Positions 8,299 to 16,695 of a stretch of DNA of 60,179 nucleotides are shown in pieces (position 1 is the stretch's first letter; the number at the start of each line of letters is the position of its first letter). The stretch lies in the NCBI GenBank assembly GCA_023449855.1, contig JAEXHR010000172.1, positions 1-60,179 on the forward strand, given 5' to 3'. The notes below the pieces were generated by a model, which worked only from the letters and a program-made list of their open reading frames with translations, ran no database searches and was not told the DNA's origin. The DNA comes from Pseudomonadota bacterium. Lineage in GTDB: Bacteria > Pseudomonadota > Alphaproteobacteria > Rhizobiales > Xanthobacteraceae. Both the position numbers and the translations under genes were made by a program.

Positions 8299-10335
8299 TC
8301 ACTGGCGCGTCCTCCCCCGAAGCGGCGGGGAAATCGGGCCAGATTCAGGCGAAGATGATGTCGCGCTGGAGGGGCGACCAGGCGTGCGCAGCGGCTCCGG
8401 AAGCCAACCCGAGCCAGTAAGGAGTTCTTCCGCCCTCTCCGCCATCTCGCCCTTCTTCAGGTGCTCAATGAGTTGAGCCGCGGTCTCTCCCTTGACTTCT
8501 CGGACGGCTTGCAAGATGCGCGCCTTGGTGACCCGCCCGAAATAGTTGTCGACGGTCGGCGACCAGCCGGCGGCGGCAATATCGAGCCCGATGGCCTCAG
8601 CGAGGCGGTCGGCGTGGTCCAGCGCACGCGGGCGCCGATTCGAGGGCTCGTACACCGCATTGACGCTCAGCGCGATGCAATGTGCGAACAGGGCATCGCG
8701 GCTGTCCCGATCGAAGCTCGTGAGCGCGTCCCAGAGCTCGGCCGATTCACGCGGCAACTGCGCCGACCACTGCCGGTGCCTCTGGTCGACGGCTTTGGCG
8801 ATCGTGGCATCGCCGAGGCCTGGCGCCTGGCTGCCGAAGACGACGCTCTTCGCATCCACGTCGAGGCAGGACTCGGGCGTGTAGCGGTAGAAGAGCTTCA
8901 GGCAAAGCGCGTGCAGTGCCGCCAGGAACGCAACGTCCGGGTCCCCTGCGAGCGCGTCGCGCAAGGCCAGAGTGCGGTACGCTGTGAGTTCGGTCATCAA
9001 CCGGTCAGGGATCGGCTTGATGCCTTCCTCCTGATCGGGCGCCTCGGTATTTGCCGAGGTGCATGTCTGCCCTTCGGTCGTATCTCCGGAGGCAGAGGTT
9101 GCCGCTGGGGTGGCACTCTGCTCGGCCTCAGCTTCTCCCTCCGCCTGCGGAATTGCCGGCTCATCCTCGGGACGGACATAGCCGCGCTCGACCCGAAGCG
9201 CGCCAGACGCGTCGATGCTGACGAAGGCACCCGCGCGCGCGATTTCGTCAGGATCGTACTGGACGGGCCGCTCATCGAGTTCGTCAAGGGCCGTCTCGAT
9301 CTCGCCAAGGCGCTGATCGCCCCCTTCAGGAAGGACGTCGATCTCGGAATGGTCCTGCTCGAGACGCTCATACTCGGCGTGCAGCGCTTCAGCCGCCGCA
9401 ACCTCCTCGTCGGTCATCGCAACGGCCTCGCCGGCGATGCGGCGTAGACCATAGATGTGGCCGTAAGGAAAATCGACGGCAACCTCGACCCATTTCCAGC
9501 CTTCGGAGCGGATGTTGCCCGCCTCACGCTCCAGCTTCTCATCGACGAGCCTGTCGAGCAGCATCGGCTCTTGCAGCCAACCGCCGTCATCCTGCTGAAA
9601 AAGATCGCGGATGATGTCGCCGCCTGCGGCCTCATAGGCCTCGATTCCGACGAACTGGGCGCGCTTGTCGGAGGCGCGCACGGCGCCTTCGGTCAGCAGA
9701 CGCCGGATGTAATACGGCTCCTTGTTGTGCGAACGCTGCACCGCCTGCCATACCTGCTGCTGGCGCTCGTGGTCCGGATTGACCGCAAACGCCATCAATT
9801 GGTCGAGGCTCATGCCGTCTTCGGCATAGACGTCGAGCAGCGCTGGCGAGACGGCGGCGAGCCGGAGCCGTTGCTTGACCACCGACACGCTTACGAAGAA
9901 AGCGGCTGCAACCTCCTCCTCGGTCCTCCCCTTCTCGACGAGATCGCGGAAGGCGCGGAACTGATCGAGGGGCTCAAGTGGGACCCGCTGGATGTTCTCG
10001 GCGAGCGAATCCTCCTCGGCGAGGCCATCGGTCCGGATGACGCAGGGAACCGGCGCGTTGCGCGAGAGCAGCTTCTGCTTGACCAGCAGTTCGAGCGCGC
10101 GATAGCGCCGCCCACCGGCCGGGATTTCGAACATGCCGGTTTCGGCGCCGCCATCGTCGAGAACCGGCCGGACGGTGAGGCTCTGGAGCAGCGTGCGCCG
10201 AGCGATGTCTTGCGCAAGCTCCTCGATCGAGACGCCCGCTTTGATACGTCGGACATTGGACTGGCTCAGCACCAGCCGGTTGAAGGGGATATCCCTGGAC
10301 TGACTGAGGGTGATCTTGCGAACGGATTTTGCCAT
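8299..10335 (-). CDS. ParB/RepB-like nuclease-domain partition protein
   Basis: A 678-residue ParB-family protein of the long type found on integrative elements and plasmids of Rhizobiales. The N-terminal ParB domain shows IPFNRLVLSQSNVRR, IPAGGRRYRALELL (the GxRRxxA box) and EEDSLAENIQRVPL, followed by a helix-turn-helix-like stretch (VAAAFFVSVSVVKQRLRLA). The middle (about 340-440) is acidic and low in complexity (EGEAEAEQSATPAATS), then a C-terminal domain is conserved in such elements. The ATG at 10335 gives the MAKSVRKITL start and has GAGGAGA upstream; a hairpin leader like that of the DUF932 gene precedes it. Likely binds element DNA for maintenance or transfer control (inference). Confidence 0.88.
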   Translation of the reverse strand: MAKSVRKITLSQSRDIPFNRLVLSQSNVRRIKAGVSIEELAQDIARRTLLQSLTVRPVLDDGGAETGMFEIPAGGRRYRALELLVKQKLLSRNAPVPCVIRTDGLAEEDSLAENIQRVPLEPLDQFRAFRDLVEKGRTEEEVAAAFFVSVSVVKQRLRLAAVSPALLDVYAEDGMSLDQLMAFAVNPDHERQQQVWQAVQRSHNKEPYYIRRLLTEGAVRASDKRAQFVGIEAYEAAGGDIIRDLFQQDDGGWLQEPMLLDRLVDEKLEREAGNIRSEGWKWVEVAVDFPYGHIYGLRRIAGEAVAMTDEEVAAAEALHAEYERLEQDHSEIDVLPEGGDQRLGEIETALDELDERPVQYDPDEIARAGAFVSIDASGALRVERGYVRPEDEPAIPQAEGEAEAEQSATPAATSASGDTTEGQTCTSANTEAPDQEEGIKPIPDRLMTELTAYRTLALRDALAGDPDVAFLAALHALCLKLFYRYTPESCLDVDAKSVVFGSQAPGLGDATIAKAVDQRHRQWSAQLPRESAELWDALTSFDRDSRDALFAHCIALSVNAVYEPSNRRPRALDHADRLAEAIGLDIAAAGWSPTVDNYFGRVTKARILQAVREVKGETAAQLIEHLKKGEMAERAEELLTGSGWLPEPLRTPGRPSSATSSSPESGPISPPLRGRTRQ

Positions 10336-10349
10336 TGACGTTTCTCCTC

Positions 10350-10388
10350 GACGGGCGGTCAAGAACCTCTCTCGACCTTCTGCCCGTC
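10350..10388 (-). promoter_or_regulatory. leader hairpin before parB-like gene
   Basis: Stem GACGGGC (10350-10356) / GCCCGTC (10382-10388), continued by an inner GGTC/GACC pair, with a loop rich in CTCTCTC (GAGAGAG on the RNA). The stem ends 14 nt before the start codon, directly against the GAGGAGA ribosome site. The same design occurs before the DUF932 gene (11702-11739). Confidence 0.6.
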
Positions 10389-10491
10389 ACGAAGCGAAGC
10401 GCCGCCCTCTAACTCTGAAGGGCGGCGCCAGCCGGAGAAACCGAGAGCCGAGGCTCATCACACGCGCACCACTGGGGCGGCGCGATCGGTC

Positions 10492-11688
10492 TTAGTTAGC
10501 ACGATCGAGCAACTTCTTGGCCTTCGCCTCGAGGTCCAACCGGCCGTCCTGGTGCGGCTTGTCGCGTGCCACCGCGGTGATGCCTTGCACGAAGTCGAAG
10601 ACACTCTCGGGTTTGCGGCCTTCCTCGGCAAGCACCGTCTCAATGATCTTCGCCGTCTCCGACTTGCCAAACCCCCGCTTACGAAGAAACTCGGTGCGCT
10701 CCTCATCCGTGCGCGCAACAATCCGCTCTCGCGCCGCCCTGATGCCATTGACGAAGGGTGTCGGCGAGGAGTTGGCGAAGCGAGCGAGCGCCGGCGCAGC
10801 CTCGTGGGCGAAGCGGGTAGCCGCGAATTTGGAGTGACGGATGGTGATCTCCTCGAAATCTTCCACACCCCAAAGATTGCGATTCTGGCACACGGCGCGA
10901 AGGTAGAAGCTTGCGATCCCAAGCGTCTTGGCACCGACCTCAGAATTCCAGCAATAGAAGCCGCGGAAGTAGAGGTCGGGCGAGCCGTCAGGCAGCTTGC
11001 CCGCCTCGATGGGGTTGAAGTCGTCGACCAGGAACAGGAACACGTCCCGGTCGGAGGCGTAGAGGGTGGTGGTCGCTTTCGTGATGTCAACTCGCGGATT
11101 GTAGATGCCGGTCGACCAGTCGAGCACGCCGGGGACCTTCCAACGCGTGTCGCCGGTGCCGTTCCCGGCAATTCGCTGCACGGCGGCCACAAGCTCTTGG
11201 TCAAAGATGCGGCCGTAATCTGGGCTTGTGACCGCCCGTAGTTCAACGCGGCCCTCCTCGACTTCGAGCGTCTTGATCAGCTCTGCTCGATTCGAGGTCA
11301 GTCCGTATTGCAAGTTGATGGCCGCGAGTGGCGCCGGAAGCTGCCGCAAATACGCGGATGGCGCGCCCACCATCGTTGCGAGCTGACCGAAGCTCCAATG
11401 GGTTGGCGACAAAGGTGCGCTCTCGCCCGGCAACATGAGCGTCAGCCGCTCCGCGTTATCGCGATTGGCTTCCACCCGGATCGCCTCGCTTTCGACTGTC
11501 CGGGTCCGGCTTCGCTCGGCGCGGCCCTGAACGGCGGCGTGAAGCTCGGTGAGCGACAAGTACCGCTCGTCCGCCGGCCGGGAGAACCATTCCGAGGAGA
11601 CGCGACCGACGCGCTCACCGCGGCTCACATCCACCTTATAACCGCCATGCTCATCGCGAGCGGCGTGCAGGACATTCAGTTGCGTCAT
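10492..11688 (-). CDS. DUF932 domain protein
   Basis: A 398-residue DUF932 (phage/plasmid-like) protein. Seen: SFGQLATMVGAPSAYLRQLP, YGLTSNRAELIK, then RAVTSPDYGRIFDQELVAAV, then YASDRDVFLFLVDDFNPIE and FRGFYCWNSEVGAKTLGIASFYLRAVC (quoted in parts), all typical of the family, and a basic C-terminus. Members are widespread on phages, plasmids and ICEs and have no established biochemical role. The ATG at 11688 (MTQLNVLH) follows GTGGAGAT and the hairpin leader; the longer frame to 11733 would run through that hairpin. About 155 bp separate it from the parB-like gene, so the two are probably co-regulated but not translationally coupled. Confidence 0.85.
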   Translation of the reverse strand: MTQLNVLHAARDEHGGYKVDVSRGERVGRVSSEWFSRPADERYLSLTELHAAVQGRAERSRTRTVESEAIRVEANRDNAERLTLMLPGESAPLSPTHWSFGQLATMVGAPSAYLRQLPAPLAAINLQYGLTSNRAELIKTLEVEEGRVELRAVTSPDYGRIFDQELVAAVQRIAGNGTGDTRWKVPGVLDWSTGIYNPRVDITKATTTLYASDRDVFLFLVDDFNPIEAGKLPDGSPDLYFRGFYCWNSEVGAKTLGIASFYLRAVCQNRNLWGVEDFEEITIRHSKFAATRFAHEAAPALARFANSSPTPFVNGIRAARERIVARTDEERTEFLRKRGFGKSETAKIIETVLAEEGRKPESVFDFVQGITAVARDKPHQDGRLDLEAKAKKLLDRAN

Positions 11689-11701
11689 GGGATATCTCCA
11701 C

Positions 11702-11739
11702 GACGGGCGCCGCGAGACTCTCTCGGCTGTCAACCCGTC
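11702..11739 (-). promoter_or_regulatory. leader hairpin before DUF932 gene
   Basis: Stem GACGGG (11702-11707) / CCCGTC (11734-11739) with an inner stem CGAGA / TCTCG (11713-11725). It ends 13 nt before the start codon, with GGAGA between. Sequence and spacing match the leader of the parB-like gene. Confidence 0.6.
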
Positions 11740-11940
11740 ACAGAAATTCCGGCCATACTCTGACTCTGAAATGACTGAATTTTGATAGGATATGCGCGAT
11801 CGAACTTTGGCTCGAATGAGTGCATTCTCCTACGGAAGCAGGCGGACCAGGGTCGCTGGCGCTCCGAATGCCTCCATAGCGATGGACCCTATGACCCCGA
11901 TGCCCGAGGTACATAGTGAAACGGATCATAGCCCGCCTTG

Positions 11941-12531
11941 TTAAGTGATCGGCAAAAGAGGACGAACTCTCGCTTCGATAGCATCTTGAACCTTGGCTTG
12001 ATTGCGCATGATCAAGTGAGGCAAGTTCGAACCAGATTGCCGAGCGAGCGCCGGCGTTAGCGCGGCGTGCGGCTGATCGATGCGTAGGATCGGACTCCAC
12101 CTGCTCAGGCATCGTTCCACCAGCTCGTCGACGATATCGTTTCTCACTTCAAAGAGATCCTCCCATGCCGAGATCACAAGCGTACTGTCGCCGGCCCTCT
12201 TCAAGAATTTCGTTAGTTGCGGACGTCGGACATCGTCGGTCTCCAATAAGACTCTTGAGACGCAAGGTGACCACTGAGCCCCTCGAGGCTGACGCAAGAA
12301 CGGCGAAAACCATTTTGGGTCTGCCGTCTCAACAACGCTGAAAAATGCTTCAATCGCCCCGATGTGCCTGCCGTTGTCCTCGGCATCCCGCTTGTGGCGT
12401 ACGGACTCTCTTCCCCTTGCCTTTACGTAGCCGATAAAGGGTACAGCAATTCCCACAACTGCCTCATCTCTGATTGATGACGTTTGCGCCGGCGCCGCCG
12501 CGGAGCACCAGCCCAGAGAAGGCATTAGCAT
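11941..12531 (-). CDS. hypothetical protein, possibly a gene fragment
   Basis: An open frame of 196 codons that I do not recognise. The part from AVVGIAVPFIGYVKARGRE to the end has natural protein composition (FFSVVETADPKWFSPFLRQ, VISAWEDLFEVRNDIVDELV), whereas the first ~25 residues look random. The start is uncertain. An overlapping upstream frame (12525-12710, FLVVFELDLGAGCSHLATL) could be its natural N-terminus separated by a frameshift. Local GC is lower than in neighbouring genes, suggesting separate acquisition. No signal peptide, membrane segment or known motif is visible. Confidence 0.4.
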   Translation of the reverse strand: MLMPSLGWCSAAAPAQTSSIRDEAVVGIAVPFIGYVKARGRESVRHKRDAEDNGRHIGAIEAFFSVVETADPKWFSPFLRQPRGAQWSPCVSRVLLETDDVRRPQLTKFLKRAGDSTLVISAWEDLFEVRNDIVDELVERCLSRWSPILRIDQPHAALTPALARQSGSNLPHLIMRNQAKVQDAIEARVRPLLPIT

Positions 12532-12710
12532 CGGTCAAAGGTAACGATTTCGTTGAATGCATCTGCTGAAGCGATGCATTGGTTAATTACTTGGCGATAG
12601 AGCCCGCCACTACTTCGATCTTTGAGGGTTGCGAGATGGGAACAACCGGCGCCCAGGTCAAGCTCGAAGACGACTAAGAAGCAGGTATTCTCACATGGCT
12701 GTGTTGCCAC
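12525..12710 (-). pseudogene. short frame, possible N-terminal part of the downstream hypothetical
   Basis: A 61-codon frame (MATQPCENTCFLVVFELDLG ...) that overlaps the next frame by 7 bp in another phase. It looks protein-like and lies where the N-terminus of the downstream hypothetical would be, so the pair may be one gene broken by an indel. It could equally be chance. Confidence 0.25.
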
Positions 12711-12775
12711 TCCAAACAGCAGTGGCCAGGCGATAAATTGTGGATTCCCGGCAAACTGAATTGTCTAACCTGCAA

Positions 12776-12804
12776 GGGGGCACCGGCCCGCGTCCGGTGC
12801 CCCC
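12776..12804. terminator. strong GC-rich hairpin
   Basis: Perfect 11-bp inverted repeat GGGGGCACCGG / CCGGTGCCCCC with a 7-nt loop, 60 bp beyond the stop of the minus-strand ATPase gene. It has no U-tract. Probably the transcript end or 3' stabilizer of that gene. The remainder of 12711-12863 shows nothing. Confidence 0.5.
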
Positions 12805-12863
12805 TATGGTCCCGATGATCTGGAAGTCCCAAGGGCTGGTGCGTGGGAGCCCGGGGCGCGGGT

Positions 12864-14441
12864 CTAGTTACCCGTGCTCTTGAGCGCGTACGTGGCCGCG
12901 CTCCATTTTCCGATCGGCAAATTGCGGATCAAGACGAAACCTGCAGCGCGCGTTCCCGTCAGATTGGCGACGAACGTCGCGAATTTCTGGCGGGTTGTGC
13001 CGTGGCCTTCTGCAAGCTGGCGCAACTTCAGATCAAGCTCGCTCACGCGAACAGCGCGGTCGCCATAGAGCCGGTGCCATTCCTGGAAGAATTCAAGGAG
13101 CTGGAGGCGATCCGGGTCGTCACGCTTGGCATCCGCAATCCGGCCGACCGGATCAGGACAACCCAGTGCAAGCAGCGGATCGCGGCACCACTCGGCCCAC
13201 TGTTCGAAGCTTCCGAGCTCGAGACCCGGCTTGGGGCGGTTCTGACGGCCCCACCGCCAGATCGTCAGTGCGGCAGCGAGCAGTTCGCCGCGCTGCCGGT
13301 CTACCATCGCGGAAAAATTTCCATCGAAGGCTCGACGCTCGGGATCCTCGCATCCGGCGTCCAGATTGACGAACAGAAATCGGCGCGCCAGGTCTTCGGC
13401 GACCCGGACGGCGTTGCCCGTGATCGCCAGAAAGACGTTCGTCGTCACCGTGACCATCTTGGTATTGATACCGAACGGGCGGATGGAGCAGGGATTTTCC
13501 GTGGCGATCTGAGCCAAAAGGTTCGATTTCAGAGTCTCCGAGTTGACGTTGTCCAGGAAGATAACGGGATCGGCCTCGACGAGCGAAGCGGTCAGGCGCT
13601 TCTCCAGCTCACTTTGCGCGCCCGGACTCGTGAACGGCCTCGGCACCGTGTTGTAGGCGATGCGCGCGATGGATCGGACGAGCTTGCCCTTCCCGGTGCC
13701 GGCGCCGGAGAGCTGCGGCGAGCGGAAAACAAAGCCAGGGGCCAACGGCAGACTGGGTCGGCAGACGGCCGTAAGCACGGCGCAAAGGTGACTTGTCTCG
13801 TCGATGCCCGGCGGCTTCGACAGATCGATGGCACTCGTGCTCGCCGAGCGACTCACCATGCATGCATCGGCGAAGGGGAATGTCGCGAAGGCGCTGCGCA
13901 AGATGCGGAGCGCCCTCTCTGCCTGCAGTCTCGACGGACGCTCTGGGATGCCGGGCGCATCGATACCTGCGCACCAGTGGCCGGTCTCAGGGTCATAACC
14001 CTGAGCGACTCGGATATTGCCATCGTCCGAGAGGATCGGAGCGCGGCAGATGCCGTTCAATTGGCCGACTGTCCATTTGTCGTGGAGATTGAGGTACAGG
14101 CGTGCAACGCGGTCCGGCAGCGTCACCGGCTCAAGCACAATCTCACCCTGAATGATCTTTTGAAGGACCGGCCGGCAGACGCGGTGGCCATGATTTACCA
14201 CGTCATGAACAGTGATCGGCCGGGCGGTTGGTCCGCGCTCTGACTCCACCACCTTCACCAACGCCTCGGCCCTCTGAAAGAAGGTGTCGGCCGCCGACAG
14301 CCGGTCAGCCAACCGTGCGGCGGCGGCCGGCAGATCCGCCCGATCGATAATCAGGTCGGGCAGCCGAACGGGTGCATTCTTTGGAGATGTGGGCGTTGCG
14401 CTCTCCTGTTTGCGCTTATTCATCGAGACGGCTTTCGACAT
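12864..14441 (-). CDS. AAA-type ATPase, plasmid/ICE primase-helicase-like
   Basis: About 525 residues. The C-terminal half looks like a helicase/ATPase of the kind found in element replication proteins: LSGAGTGKGKLVRSIARIAY (P-loop-like), DPVIFLDNVNSETLKS (Walker B-like) and ITGNAVRVAEDLARRFLFVN (sensor and arginine-finger region), then a winged-helix-like end. The P-loop lacks the Ser/Thr after Lys (GTGKG), as in some D5/primase-type ATPases. The ATG at 14441 (MSKAVSMNKRKQ) is preferred over an in-frame TTG at 14504; neither has a strong ribosome site. It faces away from the 14647 operon across a palindrome. Role in element replication is inference. Confidence 0.65.
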   Translation of the reverse strand: MSKAVSMNKRKQESATPTSPKNAPVRLPDLIIDRADLPAAAARLADRLSAADTFFQRAEALVKVVESERGPTARPITVHDVVNHGHRVCRPVLQKIIQGEIVLEPVTLPDRVARLYLNLHDKWTVGQLNGICRAPILSDDGNIRVAQGYDPETGHWCAGIDAPGIPERPSRLQAERALRILRSAFATFPFADACMVSRSASTSAIDLSKPPGIDETSHLCAVLTAVCRPSLPLAPGFVFRSPQLSGAGTGKGKLVRSIARIAYNTVPRPFTSPGAQSELEKRLTASLVEADPVIFLDNVNSETLKSNLLAQIATENPCSIRPFGINTKMVTVTTNVFLAITGNAVRVAEDLARRFLFVNLDAGCEDPERRAFDGNFSAMVDRQRGELLAAALTIWRWGRQNRPKPGLELGSFEQWAEWCRDPLLALGCPDPVGRIADAKRDDPDRLQLLEFFQEWHRLYGDRAVRVSELDLKLRQLAEGHGTTRQKFATFVANLTGTRAAGFVLIRNLPIGKWSAATYALKSTGN

Positions 14442-14513
14442 TGGTCTCGCTTTCACTGCTGCTGCGGCTGTTCGGCGCAGCTTCAGGGCGACTCGTACAC
14501 GCAAACGCGGCGG

Positions 14514-14541
14514 AAACTTCCCGGGCCCCCCCCGGAAGTTT
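14514..14541. promoter_or_regulatory. palindrome between divergent genes
   Basis: AAACTTCC (14514-14521) and GGAAGTTT (14534-14541) flank 12 bp of almost pure G/C (cgggcccccccc). It lies about 70 bp before the minus-strand ATPase gene and 105 bp before the plus-strand operon, the position expected of an operator serving both. No regulator gene is adjacent. Confidence 0.5.
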
Positions 14542-14646
14542 GCGCACGACGATGAACTACGCTTGCCGCCGGTGACGGTGTGCGGCCGTCGTCTCCGCGA
14601 GTACCGATTGACGCCGCGTCGGCGGCCTAGACACAGGACTAGTCAC

Positions 14647-15069
14647 ATGGACATGAACTTCGACTCCGATCCCGAGCATGGCAAGCGATCGGACGAGCCG
14701 GAGCCGCGCATCTCGAAGGCCCGCCTGAAGCGGGACGGCTGGCGGGAGGTGCGCGCGTTCATCGAGCCGATCGAGTCGTTGACTGGCTCGACGAACGAGA
14801 AGCGTGAGACTCGGACTGACGCCGAGCGAAAGGCCGATCAGCGCCAGCGTCAGCTGGCCGACGGCCTGAAGCAAATCAATGTCGTCGCCCCGGAAGATAA
14901 CGACGCCCGCGTCCTCATCATGCAGGTCGCGAAGGCTATCAGTTCAAAGGTGGTTCGCCGCGACATCGCTGCCATTCTGGCCGACCGCGATCTCGTGAAG
15001 ATCGGTCGCAAGGTGAGGCGGCTCCGTGGCAATGCGGCCGACCAGGTCCGCGCGCTGCTGAAGCTTTAG
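14647..15069 (+). CDS. hypothetical protein, first gene of the accessory run
   Basis: A 140-residue, highly charged, mainly helical protein (KARLKRDGWREVRAFIEPIE; ETRTDAERKADQRQRQLADG) with no membrane segment or recognised domain. The C-terminus (VVRRDIAAILADRDLVKIGR) is basic, compatible with nucleic-acid binding but not proof of it. It opens a plus-strand series of genes with short gaps (15091, 15718, 16696, 17457). Start alternatives are 14647 and 14653; neither has a strong ribosome site. The divergent palindrome upstream suggests it is controlled together with the ATPase gene. Confidence 0.65.
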   Translation: MDMNFDSDPEHGKRSDEPEPRISKARLKRDGWREVRAFIEPIESLTGSTNEKRETRTDAERKADQRQRQLADGLKQINVVAPEDNDARVLIMQVAKAISSKVVRRDIAAILADRDLVKIGRKVRRLRGNAADQVRALLKL

Positions 15070-15090
15070 ACCACATAAGGAGCTATGACG

Positions 15091-15660
15091 ATGAGCAAGC
15101 TGTACTACGCTGAACCGGAGCTTCGTGAATCCCAGGAACTGCGCGATCTTTTCCGTCTCCCGGTCGGGTTTACGCCGGACACGCCCGGCGCACGCCTGGC
15201 GATGGCGGTCGACCACTACACCACCGAGGCCTACACGCGGAGATCTGATCGCGACGCCGCCTGTGGCGTGACCGCTCATCCGGATATCACGTATGCTGCA
15301 GTAGCGGCATCCTCCGTGAAGAAGACTGACGAAATCGGCTGCGGCTATGCCATCCATCACCCCGATTTCGAGAAAGTGCTTGATCCGATCTTCTCCCGGG
15401 CGGTCAAGCGGCTGATCGCCAACATGGCCGCTGCTGACCAGAAGGCAGAAGACCCGATCGCCACGGAAGTCCTGTCCATTGCACGGACTTGCTACAAGAT
15501 CGAAACCATCGGCGAGCGCGACATCATCCGCTTCCGGCTCGCATGGAACGCCTTCGAAGAGAAGCCCGATCGCACGACGATCGAACAGACGTGCGCCTTC
15601 CTCGAGGACAGGCTCCATCTTGCATTCTTGCCGACGCCGCCGCGGCGCAAGGCTCATTAG
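15091..15660 (+). CDS. hypothetical protein
   Basis: About 189 residues, unrecognised. Seen: RLPVGFTPDTPGARLAMAVD, an Ala-rich middle (HPDITYAAVAASSVKK), FEKVLDPIFSRAVKRLIANM and a basic end (PPRRKAH). No signal peptide, membrane helix or catalytic motif. AAGGAG lies 8 nt before the ATG at 15091, which makes that start better than 15085. It sits 21 bp after the previous gene and is very likely co-transcribed. Codon use matches neighbouring element genes. Confidence 0.7.
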   Translation: MSKLYYAEPELRESQELRDLFRLPVGFTPDTPGARLAMAVDHYTTEAYTRRSDRDAACGVTAHPDITYAAVAASSVKKTDEIGCGYAIHHPDFEKVLDPIFSRAVKRLIANMAAADQKAEDPIATEVLSIARTCYKIETIGERDIIRFRLAWNAFEEKPDRTTIEQTCAFLEDRLHLAFLPTPPRRKAH

Positions 15661-15717
15661 GACAAGCGCAAACAGCGAGCGCAGCTGAGCAGGCTCGACA
15701 ACAACAGGACACTCACA

Positions 15718-16623
15718 ATGAGCGATTTGATCCCCGATCAGACTATCGTCCAGGCTCGGCTGTTGGACTTCTGGCCGATTCAGGCGAAGGGGCGCGCAGC
15801 TCTCCCGCCCTGCCTGGACCTGTTGTACGGATCGGGACACCTCAGGCTGACCTACGCCCAGATGGAGGATTGGGTGTTGGTGACGCCCGAGTTAATCCGG
15901 ATCGCCGTTCCTGAGATCGCAAATATGGATCTCTTTCGCAACGGAATGGGCGTCGGCGGCGCTCTGCGCAAGGCCCTGGTTGATCTGCGCTGCGCCGCGA
16001 TCGCTGATCGTGGAATCCTCACTGCGTGCGGCGAGGTCAAGAAAACTCTGCAGAGCCTCGCCGAGCAGCCGGACGGCCGTGGCGCCGATCCCGTTGACAA
16101 CGAATTCGATGATCCGGTGATGCAGCCGTACGATCGCTGGTGGTATGGCGTCGAGCGCAACGGAAACGAAGCCTCCGTCGACAAGCCGCAGGTGTTGGCG
16201 TTCCCGATCACGCACGTCAATCGTGCGAGGGAGCGCAATCCCAACCTCGTCATCGATGAATTGTATGAGCTGCTGGCAAACGGCCTCAACCCGGTGACGG
16301 CGAGCATCGGCGTGCCCAAGCACAGCTCCGACTATGCGGGGGTGCGCGCCGAATGGATCGAGATCGCGATCGAGTCTCTCGTGGCGAGCATCGAGGAGGC
16401 CGTGAAGGGCTGGCCGGTCCTCCCGGGCGAGCCGTTCCAGCAGATCGTTTGTGTCGACGGGGACGCTTTCTTCATCACGCTCGACACCATCGAAGGCGTG
16501 ACCGTGGCCTCGGTGACGGCATCCAGGTCCGCGCTGGAGGAGTTCAGCCTGGAAGTCCACAGGGTTGGGCACGTCCACCTGGCACGCGGTCTGGCGATGC
16601 TGCACCGAGCCTCGGTGTCCTGA
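15718..16623 (+). CDS. hypothetical protein
   Basis: A 301-residue protein that I do not recognise. It begins MSDLIPDQTIVQARLLDFWP and has a recognisable block RWWYGVERNGNEASVDKPQV followed by LAFPITHVNRARERNPNLVI. The C-terminal half is mixed alpha/beta (IVCVDGDAFFITLDTIEGV). No membrane segment. AGGACACTCACA before the ATG is a modest ribosome site. Third gene in the accessory run, before the zincin gene. The function cannot be inferred from sequence alone. Confidence 0.7.
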   Translation: MSDLIPDQTIVQARLLDFWPIQAKGRAALPPCLDLLYGSGHLRLTYAQMEDWVLVTPELIRIAVPEIANMDLFRNGMGVGGALRKALVDLRCAAIADRGILTACGEVKKTLQSLAEQPDGRGADPVDNEFDDPVMQPYDRWWYGVERNGNEASVDKPQVLAFPITHVNRARERNPNLVIDELYELLANGLNPVTASIGVPKHSSDYAGVRAEWIEIAIESLVASIEEAVKGWPVLPGEPFQQIVCVDGDAFFITLDTIEGVTVASVTASRSALEEFSLEVHRVGHVHLARGLAMLHRASVS

Positions 16624-16695
16624 GTGACTACGACTAGCCCCAAACCCGCCGACGCTGCGGCTGCCGAGCACAGACACAAAGTAGGAGTAGGCAAC

